Assembly: GCA_033063855.1 (NCBI GenBank)
Contig: CP093830.1
Coordinates: 17,856,854 to 17,920,853 of the forward strand
Reading direction: 5' to 3'
DNA: 64,000 nt
Source of the DNA: Smittia aterrima
Lineage: Eukaryota; Arthropoda; Insecta; Diptera; Chironomidae
The notes under the pieces are model-generated. The model was not told the DNA's origin, made no database searches, and saw only the letters and a list, made by a program, of their open reading frames with translations. Position 1 is the stretch's first letter; every line of letters starts with the position of its first letter. Shown here in pieces: positions 13,101-23,700 of the stretch. Made by a program: the position numbers and the translations under genes.

Positions 13101-16100
13101 TCTGATTGTGTTTATCTCTCAACCGCAATCTATGTACAACCAGGAAAAATGAAATGAAAGGAATCGACAACTGAATTCGATTATTCTACATTGAATTAAG
13201 TGTATTGAGAGCGTACTGAGCCTTCAATAATTGCATACAGAGAACTCGATTGTGTTTCGCATCTCTCGTATCGATGAGGCAATAGGGTTCTCTGCTTGCT
13301 CTGCTGCTCGACTTGCTTCGTGCCTTCAAGGCAAACCAAATTCCTTAATTGAACATGTTGTAACAGATTTTATTTATTGCGAACCTGCGAGGAGCCTGCA
13401 AAAACGTTCGCAATTAATGAAAGTAAGAAGGGATGATCCGACAACCACAAAGGCTAAACAGCAAACTGAGATCAATCCGAAACATCGATGAAAGAAATCG
13501 GAGAACACACCGCAACAATAGAAAATAATCGAAAAGACTTTTTTTAACATCAAACGCACAAGGAAAAAGGAAAACGAATTGTAAAATTAAAGCCACAAGG
13601 CGAAATCCCTTCGAAGTCACCGTCGTGAAATCAAATTCCATTATTTTTCCACGCCAGAAACTTCGAATGAAGAAAAGGCAAATGTCACATTAAAAAAAAG
13701 TCGGCAGAGTTTAATTAAATCTTCTCCGTTTGATTTTGTTCCTCCCTTTTGTGTGATGACGCAAAACTAGTTGAAAATTCAAAGTTTCTCGAAACTCGAA
13801 AGCAACTAATGAACGATTGCGTAGCAACGAAGTCAATTGATGAACATTTCTTCACCCTTTCAAAACAAAAGCCAAAGCCACAATCATCTGAAAGTTCCGA
13901 GAGGTAGATTCTGAATCCTTTATTGATCACCCAACTTTTTTTTTTATTTTTCCAGAACACTTCACATCAAGAAACTTCGACAAATTGGTGGCATTTCTGG
14001 TTTGGCAAATTGCATACGGCGTTTTACATGTGCGAGGGTTGACGCTCGTGATTTTAATGAAGGGATTTCTATGTTCAAACCATAATTATAGAGCAAGATT
14101 CGTTCGATTGAGAAACAGAAATTTTTTATCAACTGAATTCCGCCCACGAATTAAACCTTTCCCTTGTCGAATATTTTCAATCACTTGTTCTTTTCAGCAG
14201 CTTCCCTCAAACGTAACCAGACGAAAACAATTGAATCGGGTGTGGAATGATGTAATTTGAGATTGAAGGGAGCAATTACGATCATTTGCTTTTATTGGCT
14301 TGATCTAAACACGCATTGTGTCGTCAACAAGCTGAAAAGTTGATCTTTTTGTTAGATCTAGCTAAATTTCGATGCTTGCTCTTGACTTGTCATCAGGTGA
14401 AGTTTAATTAAAACCTTCACTCTCACAGTGAACATAAACAAAGTTATATCGTTAGAGAATGCGAATGAAGGCAAACAAAACTAAATCACTCACTCCCTTC
14501 ATCAGTCTTTTAGTTGAGTAAGTTTTTTGTTGAACATATTGTAGTTGAAATAATGATGATTGCATAAATTTGCTCATCTCTCTCTCTCTCCCTCTCACAT
14601 CTTCCACGGGAAACCCCTTTTTGCGGGAAAGAGAATGTTTCTTTCAAAGGAAAATGTTTCCAAATATTTAATTATGTTAAAAGCCGTTCACTCGCTAAAG
14701 CTCGCCGATCTGAAAAGAAATGCCACAGAGAAATAAAACATAAACATCGCAACGAGAGAGAGAAACAGAAATGAAATATATTTAATATCATTCTGAGCCG
14801 TCTCTTTTTTTCCCGTACGCATTATTTCATTTATTCGTGCTCATCCGAGTGGAAGCAACAGCGAACGCGAAATCTCTAAACGGTTGGATGGCGAAGAGAA
14901 CGAAACGAGGAAAAATTAAATGCCTCGCTCTATTATTTATTATAACGAAGGATCTTTCTATGCACACTCTTTCTCCCTTGAGCTCGAACAGAAAATTGCT
15001 TAACATCTCAAAAGTAAATGAACTCGAGATTTCATATGACTTCATCTATCACGAACAAGAGTCGAGCTCATAATGTGTGGAAGAAGAGACTTGACATGTA
15101 ATCGTTGATAATTTAATATTTCAGAAATTTAAATTTATGTAAAGTCTATTGACATCATGTCTCGTTTGCAGTTTATTGTCCAAAAGTTCTTCATTCAAAA
15201 GCGAACTTTAAATTGACGAAACTTTTATCATCAAAACTAGCTTCGGATGGAAAACGTTGCAGGATCACTGACACTCTTTTATATTTCATGGATCGCAATG
15301 AACCAACTTCGTTCATTTTTTATTTCGGAGGTCTCATCGTCATGACATGTTTGTATAACATTATTCATTTGTTTTCTAAAACTATTCACTTCGTTTTTTT
15401 GTTTGTTGAATAGCAAAGAGAGAGAAAAAAAAGTTTGCGTCTTGAAGCGGCAAATATGTATTCCCTTTGAGTGCTTAATATGTTTTTCCTCCGATTGTTC
15501 GAATGTTTTTGTGGGCGAAGGCCGCAAAGAAAACGAAACAAAATTTCGTCTAATCTTCTCATATCTACACGCTTAGTCCTTGCTGTTGGAAATCCCTTGC
15601 AATCACTGCTCCGTGTACTCGTTGTAAGCCAAATCTAACAAACAAACGAACATCCCAATTTTATTATTATCGACCTAGTCGGAGCCTGAAAGGAAAATCT
15701 AACGAATCCCGAAATTAGATGCCTTTCATCTACCCCACATTATCATCCCGAATTATCTCAGAACAATCGATTGGATTCAGGTCGAGAAGAAAGGATTCCA
15801 TCGGCGGTTACATTCTTTCTCGAACGGATTTAATGCAATTGATATGGAAGGAGGCGAGCAGGTAGCATCAGCCCTGAAGGTAAGACATGATTCGAAAGTT
15901 TGTCTAGAGTTTCTTCAAAAGGAAACATTGATTGTTCTTGAGATTTGAGGGAAACGAGAAACGCTAAATATTTTTTAGCGCGGAGATAAAAGGAAAGCAG
16001 AAGCCTTACTTGGCGATTCACCTTTTTGATATTCTGTTTGTAGGTTGCTCGACTCCATTCTCTTCTTCATTTTGATAATCCCAAACAAACGCCGAAGGAA

Positions 16101-17680
16101 GTTTGCCTTTCATCCATTGATTTTTGGTGAGACTTTTCTGTGTTCGAGGCGGCTCAGCAGCGACTTCTTTTTCATCTTTTGACGTTACATAATGCTTCTA
16201 CTTTTATTTGCGCATGATTGAATTCAGCTCCCTGTTCCATCTTGTGTGTGCGTTTGGTTATTCAGAAGGTGCCCACCCTCGCTTCTACTTCTGCTGCTTC
16301 TCCCCTTCGCAGCGAAACATCAAAATGACTCGCTTTCTCAAAGCAGCGACAAATTTCCATAATCCTCGGCACTCGATGTCATTCACCAAGATTTTCGTTC
16401 GAGGAAAATGTTATTTTCGTCACCTGAAGTGGGGAAACTTCTCAAGGATTCCATCAAGCTTTTCATTTTATTCTTTTTTTGTGCTGAGCATGATAAACGA
16501 GAGAAACTTTTCTTGTCCTTGAAATCGTCTCAAAAAAGCGAAAGCATAAAGCAATTTTCACTTTCATCTCGAAATCCTTTCTTCTACTGAGTGTTCAAAT
16601 AAGAAAACTGTTCGCCTTGACAATTTCGAGGATAAAGACATCAAGCGACTGTCATGCAATAAATATTGGATTAATATCAACACATTCAGAGAGCGTCGCC
16701 GGTGCTTGTGATTTGCGTTTCACGACACGTGACTCACTTTTTACACGCATCTTGTTATTAATTTACTAGCGAGAGCTCGTGATGATATCGGGGAAAGTTT
16801 TAATCACGAGAGAGAGAGAGAGAGAGACAAAAGAGATTATTCCTCTTCATTCCAGCCTATTCATCTTGTCATCTTTGATTTGATGCTCCCTCCTCTTAAT
16901 CTCCAAGAGCTTCGCAGTTAATTTCATTACAAATTAAGCATTAATTTAACGACAAATTAGAAAATTTTGACGACATTGTTCACTCTCGAGTCGAGCCAAA
17001 GAACGCAGCGAGGGATGTTCCTGAAAATTTCGTCGCGTGATTTCTGCTTGATTAAGAGTTTTCGAACGCAATCGAGTGCGTGGTGCGAGAAGATAATGAA
17101 ATTTACAATCAATAATTACTGAATTATCTCCTTTGTGCTCGATGTACAATATCGAAAATTTATCGTTCGCGTTTTTCATCCATAAATCTATTTTTGCGGT
17201 AATCGCATTGCATTATCGATGTTCATTGTAACAAACCATTTTTCATATTCGACCAAAAATAACTGCGAGCGGATTAAAATAAATTCCATGAGTTTGCTGA
17301 GCAAATTCACAATAAATTTTCAATTGTTTTTATTATTGTGGCTTGATTTATTGAGTGATGATGTTTTGCTGTTGCGTCGACCAGCGATCATAGATTTGCA
17401 TTCGTTTAATCGTCAAATGCACAACGAAATGTTTAAATGATATTTTGTAAGCTTCTCTATACAAATTAAATTATTCGAGCCTACAACACATCTGCAGATT
17501 CAACATCAACAAAGCTACTTCATTTCTATTTCAGATTATCAACAAAATATTTGTTCGTTAGAGATATTTGAAATATCTGAACGAGGGGAAATTATTCAGC
17601 AGATATCCGCTGAAAACGCTTTTAACTTTAGCTCAGTTTTAATTTGCAATTCTCTCTTTTCTGTTTTGATCAAAGAAACT
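10135..17680. other. toy 3' UTR and gene-free interval
   Basis: The first several hundred bases are probably toy 3' UTR. They are AT-rich with several AATAAA-like hexamers, for example near 11222 and 11320. Beyond that, both strands show only short open frames without family resemblance or codon-like composition. There are simple-sequence patches (CT-rich near 14578, GA repeat at 16808). In a region where genes otherwise sit a few hundred bases apart this is a conspicuous gap, as expected if it held cis-regulatory sequence for toy. That role is inference. Confidence 0.5.
16808..16827. repeat. (GA)10 microsatellite
   Basis: Perfect GA dinucleotide run in the gene-free interval between toy and the F-box gene. 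Confidence 0.85.
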
Positions 17681-17689
17681 GTTGCCAGT

Positions 17690-17950
17690 AACTTTTAAAG
17701 AAACTGAAACAAATTAGATAAAGAAAAACTTCTGTTTATTTAATATGATCATGTCGTGGAATTTTTCAACTATGCAATCGCCAGCGGAGAGGGCGATTTT
17801 GTTTCATCAGATGCCAATTTTATTTTCTTAGTGAAGATCGGTGATAAACCTTTGTAACTTTAATCTTTATATTTATCTAAAAAGAAAGTAGAATTTAAAT
17901 TTATAAAAAATATTTTTGGAACCTTCAGGAGAACAAGTTGATGTTACTTT
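17690..17950 (-). pseudogene. Decayed F-box gene 5' region (second copy at this locus)
   Basis: Read on the minus strand, this stretch resembles the truncated F-box 5' segment that follows each F-box gene in the right-hand array. It has an acceptor-like ctttttag, then gataaa...aaagttac, atcaccgatct and gatgaaacaaaat in the same order as at 61085-61205. Further along (about 17690-17760) there is weak similarity to the array's F-box promoter block (gatcatattaaat, tttgtttcagtt). No open frame survives. The most likely reading is an old tandem F-box duplicate that has degenerated. Similarity was judged by eye. Confidence 0.5.
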
Positions 17951-18041
17951 ATTTCGATAAGCTTTATTTTTACATGAAAACTGATTAAAGAAAATCTCAG
18001 AAAATGAAACAACTGACGACTTCTGGTTCATTTCAAAAATC

Positions 18042-18180
18042 GGTTAAAGTCAGGGACGTGGGTCATATTTGAATTCAACTATCAAATTTTCCCTTTACCG
18101 AACAAATTCGATACGTTACGTACGTTACGTATGTTTTTTTGTATGGGAAAAAAATGTGACCCACTTCCCTGCCTAGAGCC
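18042..18180. mobile_element. MITE-like inverted-repeat element with 8-bp target duplication
   Basis: A 139-bp non-coding element with imperfect terminal inverted repeats of about 29 bp. Both ends share GG..., then CAGGGAMGTGGGTCA followed by an AT-rich run. It is bounded by the identical 8-mer CAAAAATC at 18034-18041 and 18181-18188. The paralogous 3' flank of the array F-box genes (for example near 48440, opposite strand) has a single GATTTTTG at this point and no element, so it gives an empty site. An 8-bp duplication fits hAT- or Merlin-like DNA transposons. The superfamily is not settled from this sequence, and the element has no transposase. Confidence 0.85.
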
Positions 18181-18266
18181 CAAAAATCATTGTAAAAATT
18201 TATTTTAAAATAAAAAAGATTTAAATTACAATTAATTAAAGTGAAATTGAAAAGCGCTAACTCTAG

Positions 18267-19829
18267 TCAAATAGAAAACATAATTTCCGACCCGTCCAGG
18301 GCAGATGGACTTACTTCTAGCGAAGTATAATTCTCGGTCATAATTTCTTCCAATTGCTTTCTGTCAACTCCTTTTAATTTTTCAACTTTCAATTTTTCAA
18401 ACTTTCTTTTCGTTGATTTCAAAATTTTAAATATTTCTTCATTGATTTTGAGGAGACGAAGGTTTGTTACTTTCGGCATTGCATCCAATAGAAATTTTAG
18501 GCTGACAGCGTTAGCATGATGGCACAAATTCAAACAGAGCTCAGTGATTGAGGTTGATATTTTAATTGGAACTTCGTTCTCGGAAAAAGCCTCATAAAAA
18601 TACTGGAGGGTCAGACTCTTCAGCTTTGGCATTTTCATGATCATGTTTAAGGTTTCTTTTTCTTCAAGATGGAAACTAATGGATACTTCCTCGAGATAGT
18701 CGCTTTGTGACTTAAGGAAATTCGGAAAGTTAATGCCAATCACAGGGAGACTAAGAGGAATACTAGCTATTGCCAAACTCTTGAGCTTGAATTGAAAGTT
18801 TTTCCAAGATTCATCTTCGAATATTTGATTTATAACTTTTGAACTAATGTTGAGTCTTTTTAGGTTGTCGAAGTTTGTAAGCATTTTTGTTATAATGTCT
18901 TTGCCAACTCTACCGTGACAGTCCATTAAATCAAGTTCTTCGATAGCAACAGAGTTTAATAAAAATCTTGCCAAAGTGTCGCCCATGCTGCTGTTTTCGT
19001 ATAGACGAACACTGAATTTTTTCAACTTTGGAAACTTCAAAGCTTCAAAAGAGTCAATCTCTGAAGATGGATCTTCCAATGAAAGGTCGCCATACTCTTC
19101 GAGAAAAATGCTTTCGATTGATAATTCGATCGATGAGAGTAATTTCCACATATCGAGCATTTTTCTAAAATAAACATGTTGAAATGAAACATTTTTCCAT
19201 TCGTGAGCCTTACTTTGAAAAAAGTCAAGTTCTGAATTTGTCACGTAGTCGCCGACTTCTCTCTGGTTTCCATTTTTGTTGTTTATAATCACCATCTTTC
19301 GTCGGACTTCAATGTTTTGATATAGTCTCGAACTATCCTTTAGCAAATTACAATCTTCCGAATGAGTCGCACATTTATCATGAAAATTAATTTTAATTTC
19401 CATGAGATCTGTCGATGAAGCGATGAAACTATACCAACTTGGGTTGCCTCCAGGTGTCCTAACTAATTCTTCACCGTTGAAATCAAAATCACAATCAAAA
19501 ACAACTTTTAGTTTCTCCATGAGAACTTTAGACGAAGCGATGAAATTGTACCAACTTGGATTGACTTCTGAAGCTGCTAACACTTCTTTGCCACTTAAAT
19601 GTTTCAAGATCATCTCAGAAATGTCGAGAAAACGTGCAAAATATTCCAATGGATCAAGTTTACTCAAATCAGATAATTTGATAATTTTCTTGTCAAGGCT
19701 TCCATTTGCGGCTTTTGTTTCTTCTGCTTTTGTTTCATCCTCTGGCTTTCCATTAAGCGGAACGTCAATGGAAATTTTTCGCTTCACTGAAATTTCCTCA
19801 GTGGTGCTCGGTAATGTGCTTCTCTCCAT
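18267..19829 (-). CDS. F-box/LRR-like protein, diverged paralogue (520 aa)
   Basis: Single-exon frame. An F-box-like segment lies at about residues 62-112 (YFARFLDISEMILKHLSGKE, then NPSWYNFIASSKVLMEKLK). A second, shorter copy of the F-box C-terminal half follows directly (NPSWYSFIASSTDLMEIK). The rest is leucine-rich with LRR-like spacing (FPKLKKFSVRL, AIEELDLMDC, NLKRLNIS, MPKLKSLTL, KVTNLRLLKI). F-box proteins usually recruit substrates to SCF ubiquitin ligases, and this role is inferred from the domain only. It is clearly related to, but visibly diverged from, the 503-aa array genes at 46848, 51046 and 55559. Its ATG lies 17 codons upstream of theirs. The neighbour is chb, on the same strand, whose stop codon is about 0.9 kb upstream of this start. 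Confidence 0.8.
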   Translation of the reverse strand: MERSTLPSTTEEISVKRKISIDVPLNGKPEDETKAEETKAANGSLDKKIIKLSDLSKLDPLEYFARFLDISEMILKHLSGKEVLAASEVNPSWYNFIASSKVLMEKLKVVFDCDFDFNGEELVRTPGGNPSWYSFIASSTDLMEIKINFHDKCATHSEDCNLLKDSSRLYQNIEVRRKMVIINNKNGNQREVGDYVTNSELDFFQSKAHEWKNVSFQHVYFRKMLDMWKLLSSIELSIESIFLEEYGDLSLEDPSSEIDSFEALKFPKLKKFSVRLYENSSMGDTLARFLLNSVAIEELDLMDCHGRVGKDIITKMLTNFDNLKRLNISSKVINQIFEDESWKNFQFKLKSLAIASIPLSLPVIGINFPNFLKSQSDYLEEVSISFHLEEKETLNMIMKMPKLKSLTLQYFYEAFSENEVPIKISTSITELCLNLCHHANAVSLKFLLDAMPKVTNLRLLKINEEIFKILKSTKRKFEKLKVEKLKGVDRKQLEEIMTENYTSLEVSPSALDGSEIMFSI

Positions 19830-20630
19830 AATTTTTAGCTTTTTCTAAAAATGAAAATAATCCAGAAAGAAAAATAATGCGAACTAGTTGTTGTTACCTT
19901 TTTGAAAGCTTTGAACAAAATGAGACGAGTGGTGGCTAAGGTTTTCCTTTTAGATATTTGTTTTCATTCGAATCTAATAAGAAGTTATTTCAAAGATTCG
20001 AATAATGTAGCATACATCTGAGTCAGGTAAAAAGAAATGATTTCGAATCGAAAATTTCAATTCTCCGCATCTTAATCCTTTCTCACAATTAAATATCAAT
20101 ATTGAAGTAATTTTTATAAATTTCGTATTTACTAATTAATATTTGTTGTATAAAGAGCGCATCAATTTGAGTTTGCATTTAAAATGATGACGAACTGAAA
20201 ATTAAAGTGAATAAAGAAAGACTTTTTCTGTTAATTTAATCTGATCTTTTATTAAAATGTTTTTCCTTTTCAATGAAAAATAATTTGCGTATGTGATAAG
20301 GTAAAGCGAATGGTTCATAAAAGCAGGAAATTATTTTTTGATCGTCTTTAAGAAATGGGAAATAAAAACAGCGTGAAAAGAACATCGATCGAGTGCATCA
20401 ATGACGTTTGTTAACAAGGTTTTTTAATCTTTTTCAAAACATACTCTACATTGAGAAACATTTAATAATTTTCTTTCTTTTTGTTGTTTTGATGTTAATG
20501 TTTAATCGCCTAAGCTTAAAGAAATATTTTAAAAAAGAGCCTTTTTTCAACTAGTTGCAAAGAATGAAGGCGAGGATTTTGACAGTGAAAACGATGGGTT
20601 ATGATTAAAACAAAAACATCAGCAAAAATT
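19830..20630 (-). promoter_or_regulatory. F-box upstream block shared with the array
   Basis: On the minus strand this block is collinear with the spacer in front of each array F-box gene (for example 46036-46847). Shared strings include ttaataaaagatcagatt, cctgcttttatgaaccattc and aaatgtttctcaatgt. It ends in the chb 3' flank. Just upstream of the start codon there is a candidate 5' UTR intron here, with donor gtaaca near 19898 and acceptor catttttag near 19845. The array copies have AT in place of the donor GT. Confidence 0.7.
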
Positions 20631-20749
20631 GAGCCCTAGCATCATTCGGGAATCGCGGTGAACTTCTTTTTCTTAAGCTTGCGAAGTTTCTTCGCTAATT
20701 TCTGCGTCGACCTTAATAATCAACGCTCAAAATAATGATATCTCTTAGA

Positions 20750-23700
20750 TCATGACGATGATGATGATCCTTTTCCCTGGTTCTTACTGATGTAAACATT
20801 CAACAGCCTGCAAACAAAGAGAAATATTTAGTATCCAAAATATATTAGGAGAAGATTGAATCTTCAAGATTCATCACGAGATCTTACCTAACTTTGCTAG
20901 CATTTAAAAGTTGGAAATGAGGTTTGACCTTCTCTTCACCCATCACGAAGTAGAGCTTAACAATACAGAAGACTGCGGCTTTGCGAACCATCGATTCTTC
21001 AACGTCAGCAAGCTAAAATGATTGATAGACATCAATAAACTTCAAATTGACCTGTATTTAAATTTTTCTCACCTTTGCTATATTTGGCATCAAAGTTACG
21101 AGATGATTATCGTTGAAATCTTTGCCTTGTTGGTCAGCCAAGTCACGTAGGATTTTGAGAGCACATAAATTGTTTGGAAATTCGCCGGTAGCGAGAACTG
21201 GGTTAAGAATATTAACTGAAGCGTCAACGGGAAGCACTGCTGACATTTTCCCAATTATTGTGTCAATATCTCTCTGCACCTGAAGATGAATTTGTTTAGA
21301 AATAAAATTAATTTTAAACATTCAAGGAAACTTACTGCTTTTCCAGCTTTGTACGAATCAATGATTTTCAGCAAGATCAATTCAAGGAAGTTCGTCCAAC
21401 AAGGTCTCATTGATGGACTTCGAATAATCTTTGACAACGTTTGTAGAGCTGCAACCATCACAACATTGTTCTGTGACTCAATCATTTTCAGCAACGTAAT
21501 CATCAATTGTCTGAATGAAAATAAAAGTAAATAAATTAAGTAGAATGAGCAAGATTGAGTTATACTCACTTAAAGCTTTTAATGGGCAGTTCACAGTTTC
21601 CGTGCTTGATGCAGATCATTAAGTTGGTCAACACTTGTGTCATGTACTCGGGAGTGCAGTTACCAACTTGAGCTAATGCAATGGCTTGTTTAATCACTTC
21701 ACTTTCTCTTACGCCTCCTAGAAAATTCAATCGGTAATGAAATGCGAGAGATTTTAAATTAATTTCACAACAAACCTTCTAAAACAACTTCATCGTTGTC
21801 AATGGTGTAACTTTGGCTGACTTTCTGTCCCAAGTTTTCTAATCGAACTGTGTTTTCTGGAGTGTTTGATTCTGTTGTGGCTGATGACTGTGTCTTTGAA
21901 CCATTTACCGAATCATCCTTGTCATGCAAACTAAAATGAGAAAATATTTAGCAAATTCAATTTGAATATAATGTTGTCAACTCTTACGCAATGTGTCCGT
22001 TGTTAAAACCATTCGCAGCTGCATGTAGCAAGTGGTTCTCTCCCATTTGGCTTATCCCGGAGTCTTTGCTGTTGGCATCTCGATCCAGTTTACTTTCAAA
22101 GCTGTAATTCTGAATCTCAGCCGTTGTCTTACGTAAGTTCTTATAGACTTCTTCGTGACTGATCGCATGATCAACTTCAACGCTTGTTTGGCGTGAACGG
22201 GGACCTTTAAAAGAATCAATCGTTAATTTCAAAACTTTTTAAAGTTAAAGGATTAAGTGACTTACTAGAAATGTGATGCTGAAGGCTGTTGAATTGTCCA
22301 AATTGTTGAGGACTCAACAGTGGCTTGGGACTTGAACTTGAAAGTGGAGAAGAAGGACTGTTCGTTCCTGTAAAACAAAATTAATTGAACTCTAATTGAA
22401 GGAAATATTTTATACTGAAACTTACCCGAGATGTTACCTCGAACTGTCTGTTGGATATAACCCTTGGCAGCTTCTTGATACTGTTTTGGCATGTTTGCCA
22501 GGATCATTGTCATCTAAAAAGAATTTGAAGTTAATTTGATTTTTCTTTCATGATGAAGTTTACTAACATTTGCTGGATTCCAATTGTACAATGCGATGAT
22601 GCAATGCTTTGCTTGTTGCTTAAGCTCCATGCTCTTTTGATCTGCAGCGTATGTGAGAACTTTAAGGATGGCACGTTCAGCAGGTGAAGCCATCGTAAAC
22701 TGTTGGTTGGTGCAATAAGTTTGCGTGAGAGTCGTCAAGAACTTGACGCTGGCGAATTTTGTTTTCACGTTCGGCGTTTGAGTTGAGTCAGTGAGAATTT
22801 TAAACACGCTGTGCATTTGTAGATCTGCTGGGAAATATTCAAAGACGAGCGCTAATGTCTTCCAAATCTTTCCGTTCATCGAGCCCAGCAAGTCAGTGCC
22901 TAGCTTGTTGAAAAGTCTCGTGAGCAAGATGAAAATCCAGTCGTGAAGGTCTTGCGAATGTGAAATGATCAACTCGTTCACAGTGTCGAGAAACAATGAA
23001 TAAACTTTGATGTGTGGATCCATGAACATCTTACGGAATAGATCAAGAATGCATTGGAGTTGATGCGGAGTCAGCATCTTGCCATCTGATAGATATTGCG
23101 TCAAGTTTGTGAGTCCATCCTTGCGCTCGCTCCAATGAGACGACGCGCAATATTGGATTATTGTTTCAATATCATCAATAAATTTGGCAGAGCCATCGAG
23201 ACGAGATCTTGATCCATTCCATGAAAACGAATCGTTCCCACGTCTGTACGACTCGAATGATCTCTCAGAGCATACTGACGATGCTTCACTGTTATCATCC
23301 GATTCCTCACGTGAAACTTTTCGAACGAGTGTTAGTCGCGCTAAATCGTTTTGGAAATCTTGTTCATCTGGTGACAAAGCATCGGTTAACGTCGATTCTG
23401 CATCTCGACTTTGCTGAAGGATTTTCTGTGCTGAATATTGACGACCAGGGTTTAGAGGAGGTCGCTCGGCTCTTCGAGGACTGCTGGTGCCATACATCTG
23501 ACGACGATTAAGAGAGTTGAACTGTGATCCACTGCTGCGTGAAGGACTCGTTTCTCGGGAGTTAGCAAGTGATCTTGGAATGCCGGTAGTTTTCTTCGGA
23601 ACGGTTCCAGTTTGACGATAGGCTGAGTAGCCAGGTGAGTAGTGGTGAAGACGAGAGGAAGGTGAAGTGCTGCGAGAAGAAGCTAAAATAAAGAAGATCT

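Noticed and set aside
13985..14260. 91-codon frame in the gap after toy
   Set aside because: No family resemblance and no promoter or splice context. Similar frames occur throughout AT-moderate intergenic DNA.
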